Source of the DNA: an uncultured Bacillota bacterium
Lineage (GTDB): Bacteria; Bacillota_I; Bacilli_A; RFN20; CAG-631
Assembly (NCBI GenBank): GCA_902491575.1
Contig: CABUID010000004.1
Coordinates: 1-64,000 of the forward strand
Direction of reading: 5' to 3'
Length of the DNA stretch: 64,000 nucleotides
The translations under genes and the position numbers were made by a program. Positions 63,973-64,000 of this stretch are shown one piece after another (within the stretch, counting starts at the first letter, position 1; each line of letters opens with the position of its first letter). Under the pieces are notes generated by a model. It saw nothing but the letters and a program-made list of their open reading frames with translations, was not told the DNA's origin and did not search any database.

Positions 63973-64000
63973 TGATTTATAACATTTTTTTGATCTTTTT

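Noticed and set aside
1..64000. TGA read as tryptophan (mycoplasma code)
   Set aside because: TGA ends tatD and other genes, and tryptophans in conserved positions are TGG.
1..64000. CRISPR array or tRNA/rRNA genes
   Set aside because: No regularly spaced repeats and no cloverleaf or rRNA-like sequence were seen; a dedicated tRNA scan would settle it.

Overview
The window looks like a chromosome segment of a low-GC Gram-positive bacterium of class Bacilli. Housekeeping genes are Bacillus-like in order and content (mnmE; tatD-rnmV-ksgA-yabG; gdpP-rplI-dnaB-walJ; greA; comEA-comEC-holA). TGA is used as a stop (for example at the end of tatD), so this is the standard bacterial code and not Mycoplasma code 4. 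Very AT-rich DNA, a Bacillus-type rex/ribU/capsule toolkit and a sporulation-type yabG suggest a gut-associated lineage near Erysipelotrichales/RF39; that placement is inference.

Layout. (1) 1-10.4 kb is an accessory graveyard: an IS21-type istA broken into 5' and 3' pieces, a decayed istB, an HK97-type phage portal fragment that has lost its start codon, two AAA+/DUF4143 ATPases (one fused in frame to the istA 3' end), an intact Fic gene bracketed by two copies of an inverted repeat, a candidate structured small RNA, a tiny ORF, a lipoprotein plus secreted cysteine-peptidase-like pair, and decayed GNAT and Fic genes. (2) 10.8-20.1 kb: a MerR regulator with a classic 19-bp-spacer operator facing an aldo/keto reductase and flavin reductase operon, then an acetyltransferase, a GH36 alpha-galactosidase-like enzyme, a nucleotidyltransferase with a DUF1292 protein, an ECF S component and NADP glutamate dehydrogenase. 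(3) 20.2-35.5 kb, minus strand: a Wzx/Wzy-type capsule or exopolysaccharide locus. The regulatory trio cpsC-cpsD-cpsB is followed by a strong terminator, a perfect cre-type site and a new promoter for the biosynthetic block (FlaA1/CapD-like enzyme, aldolase, initiating sugar transferase, Ldh-type oxidoreductase, acyltransferase, four glycosyltransferases, Wzy, Wzx). (4) 35.6-45.3 kb: a sugar kinase, asd, a GH26-like lipoprotein, small hydrolases, rex, a TVP38-type protein, and ribU under an FMN riboswitch. (5) 45.5-64 kb: the core block for tRNA/rRNA maturation, c-di-AMP turnover, replication, ABC ATPases, GreA, competence and DNA polymerase III delta.

How the genes fit together. The capsule locus can start a lipid-linked repeat unit (sugar transferase), extend it (four glycosyltransferases), decorate it (acyltransferase; an aldolase/oxidoreductase pair that might make an unusual hydroxy-acid), flip and polymerise it (Wzx, Wzy) and control chain length by tyrosine phosphorylation (CpsBCD). 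It contains no NDP-sugar synthesis genes apart from the FlaA1-like enzyme. The GH26-like lipoprotein, GH36 enzyme, hexosamine-type kinase and MsmX-type ATPase point to glycan use. The most unusual parts are the IS21/phage/ATPase mosaic, the bracketed Fic gene, the candidate structured RNA at 6.4 kb, the secreted peptidase pair, and the carbon-control architecture in the capsule locus.
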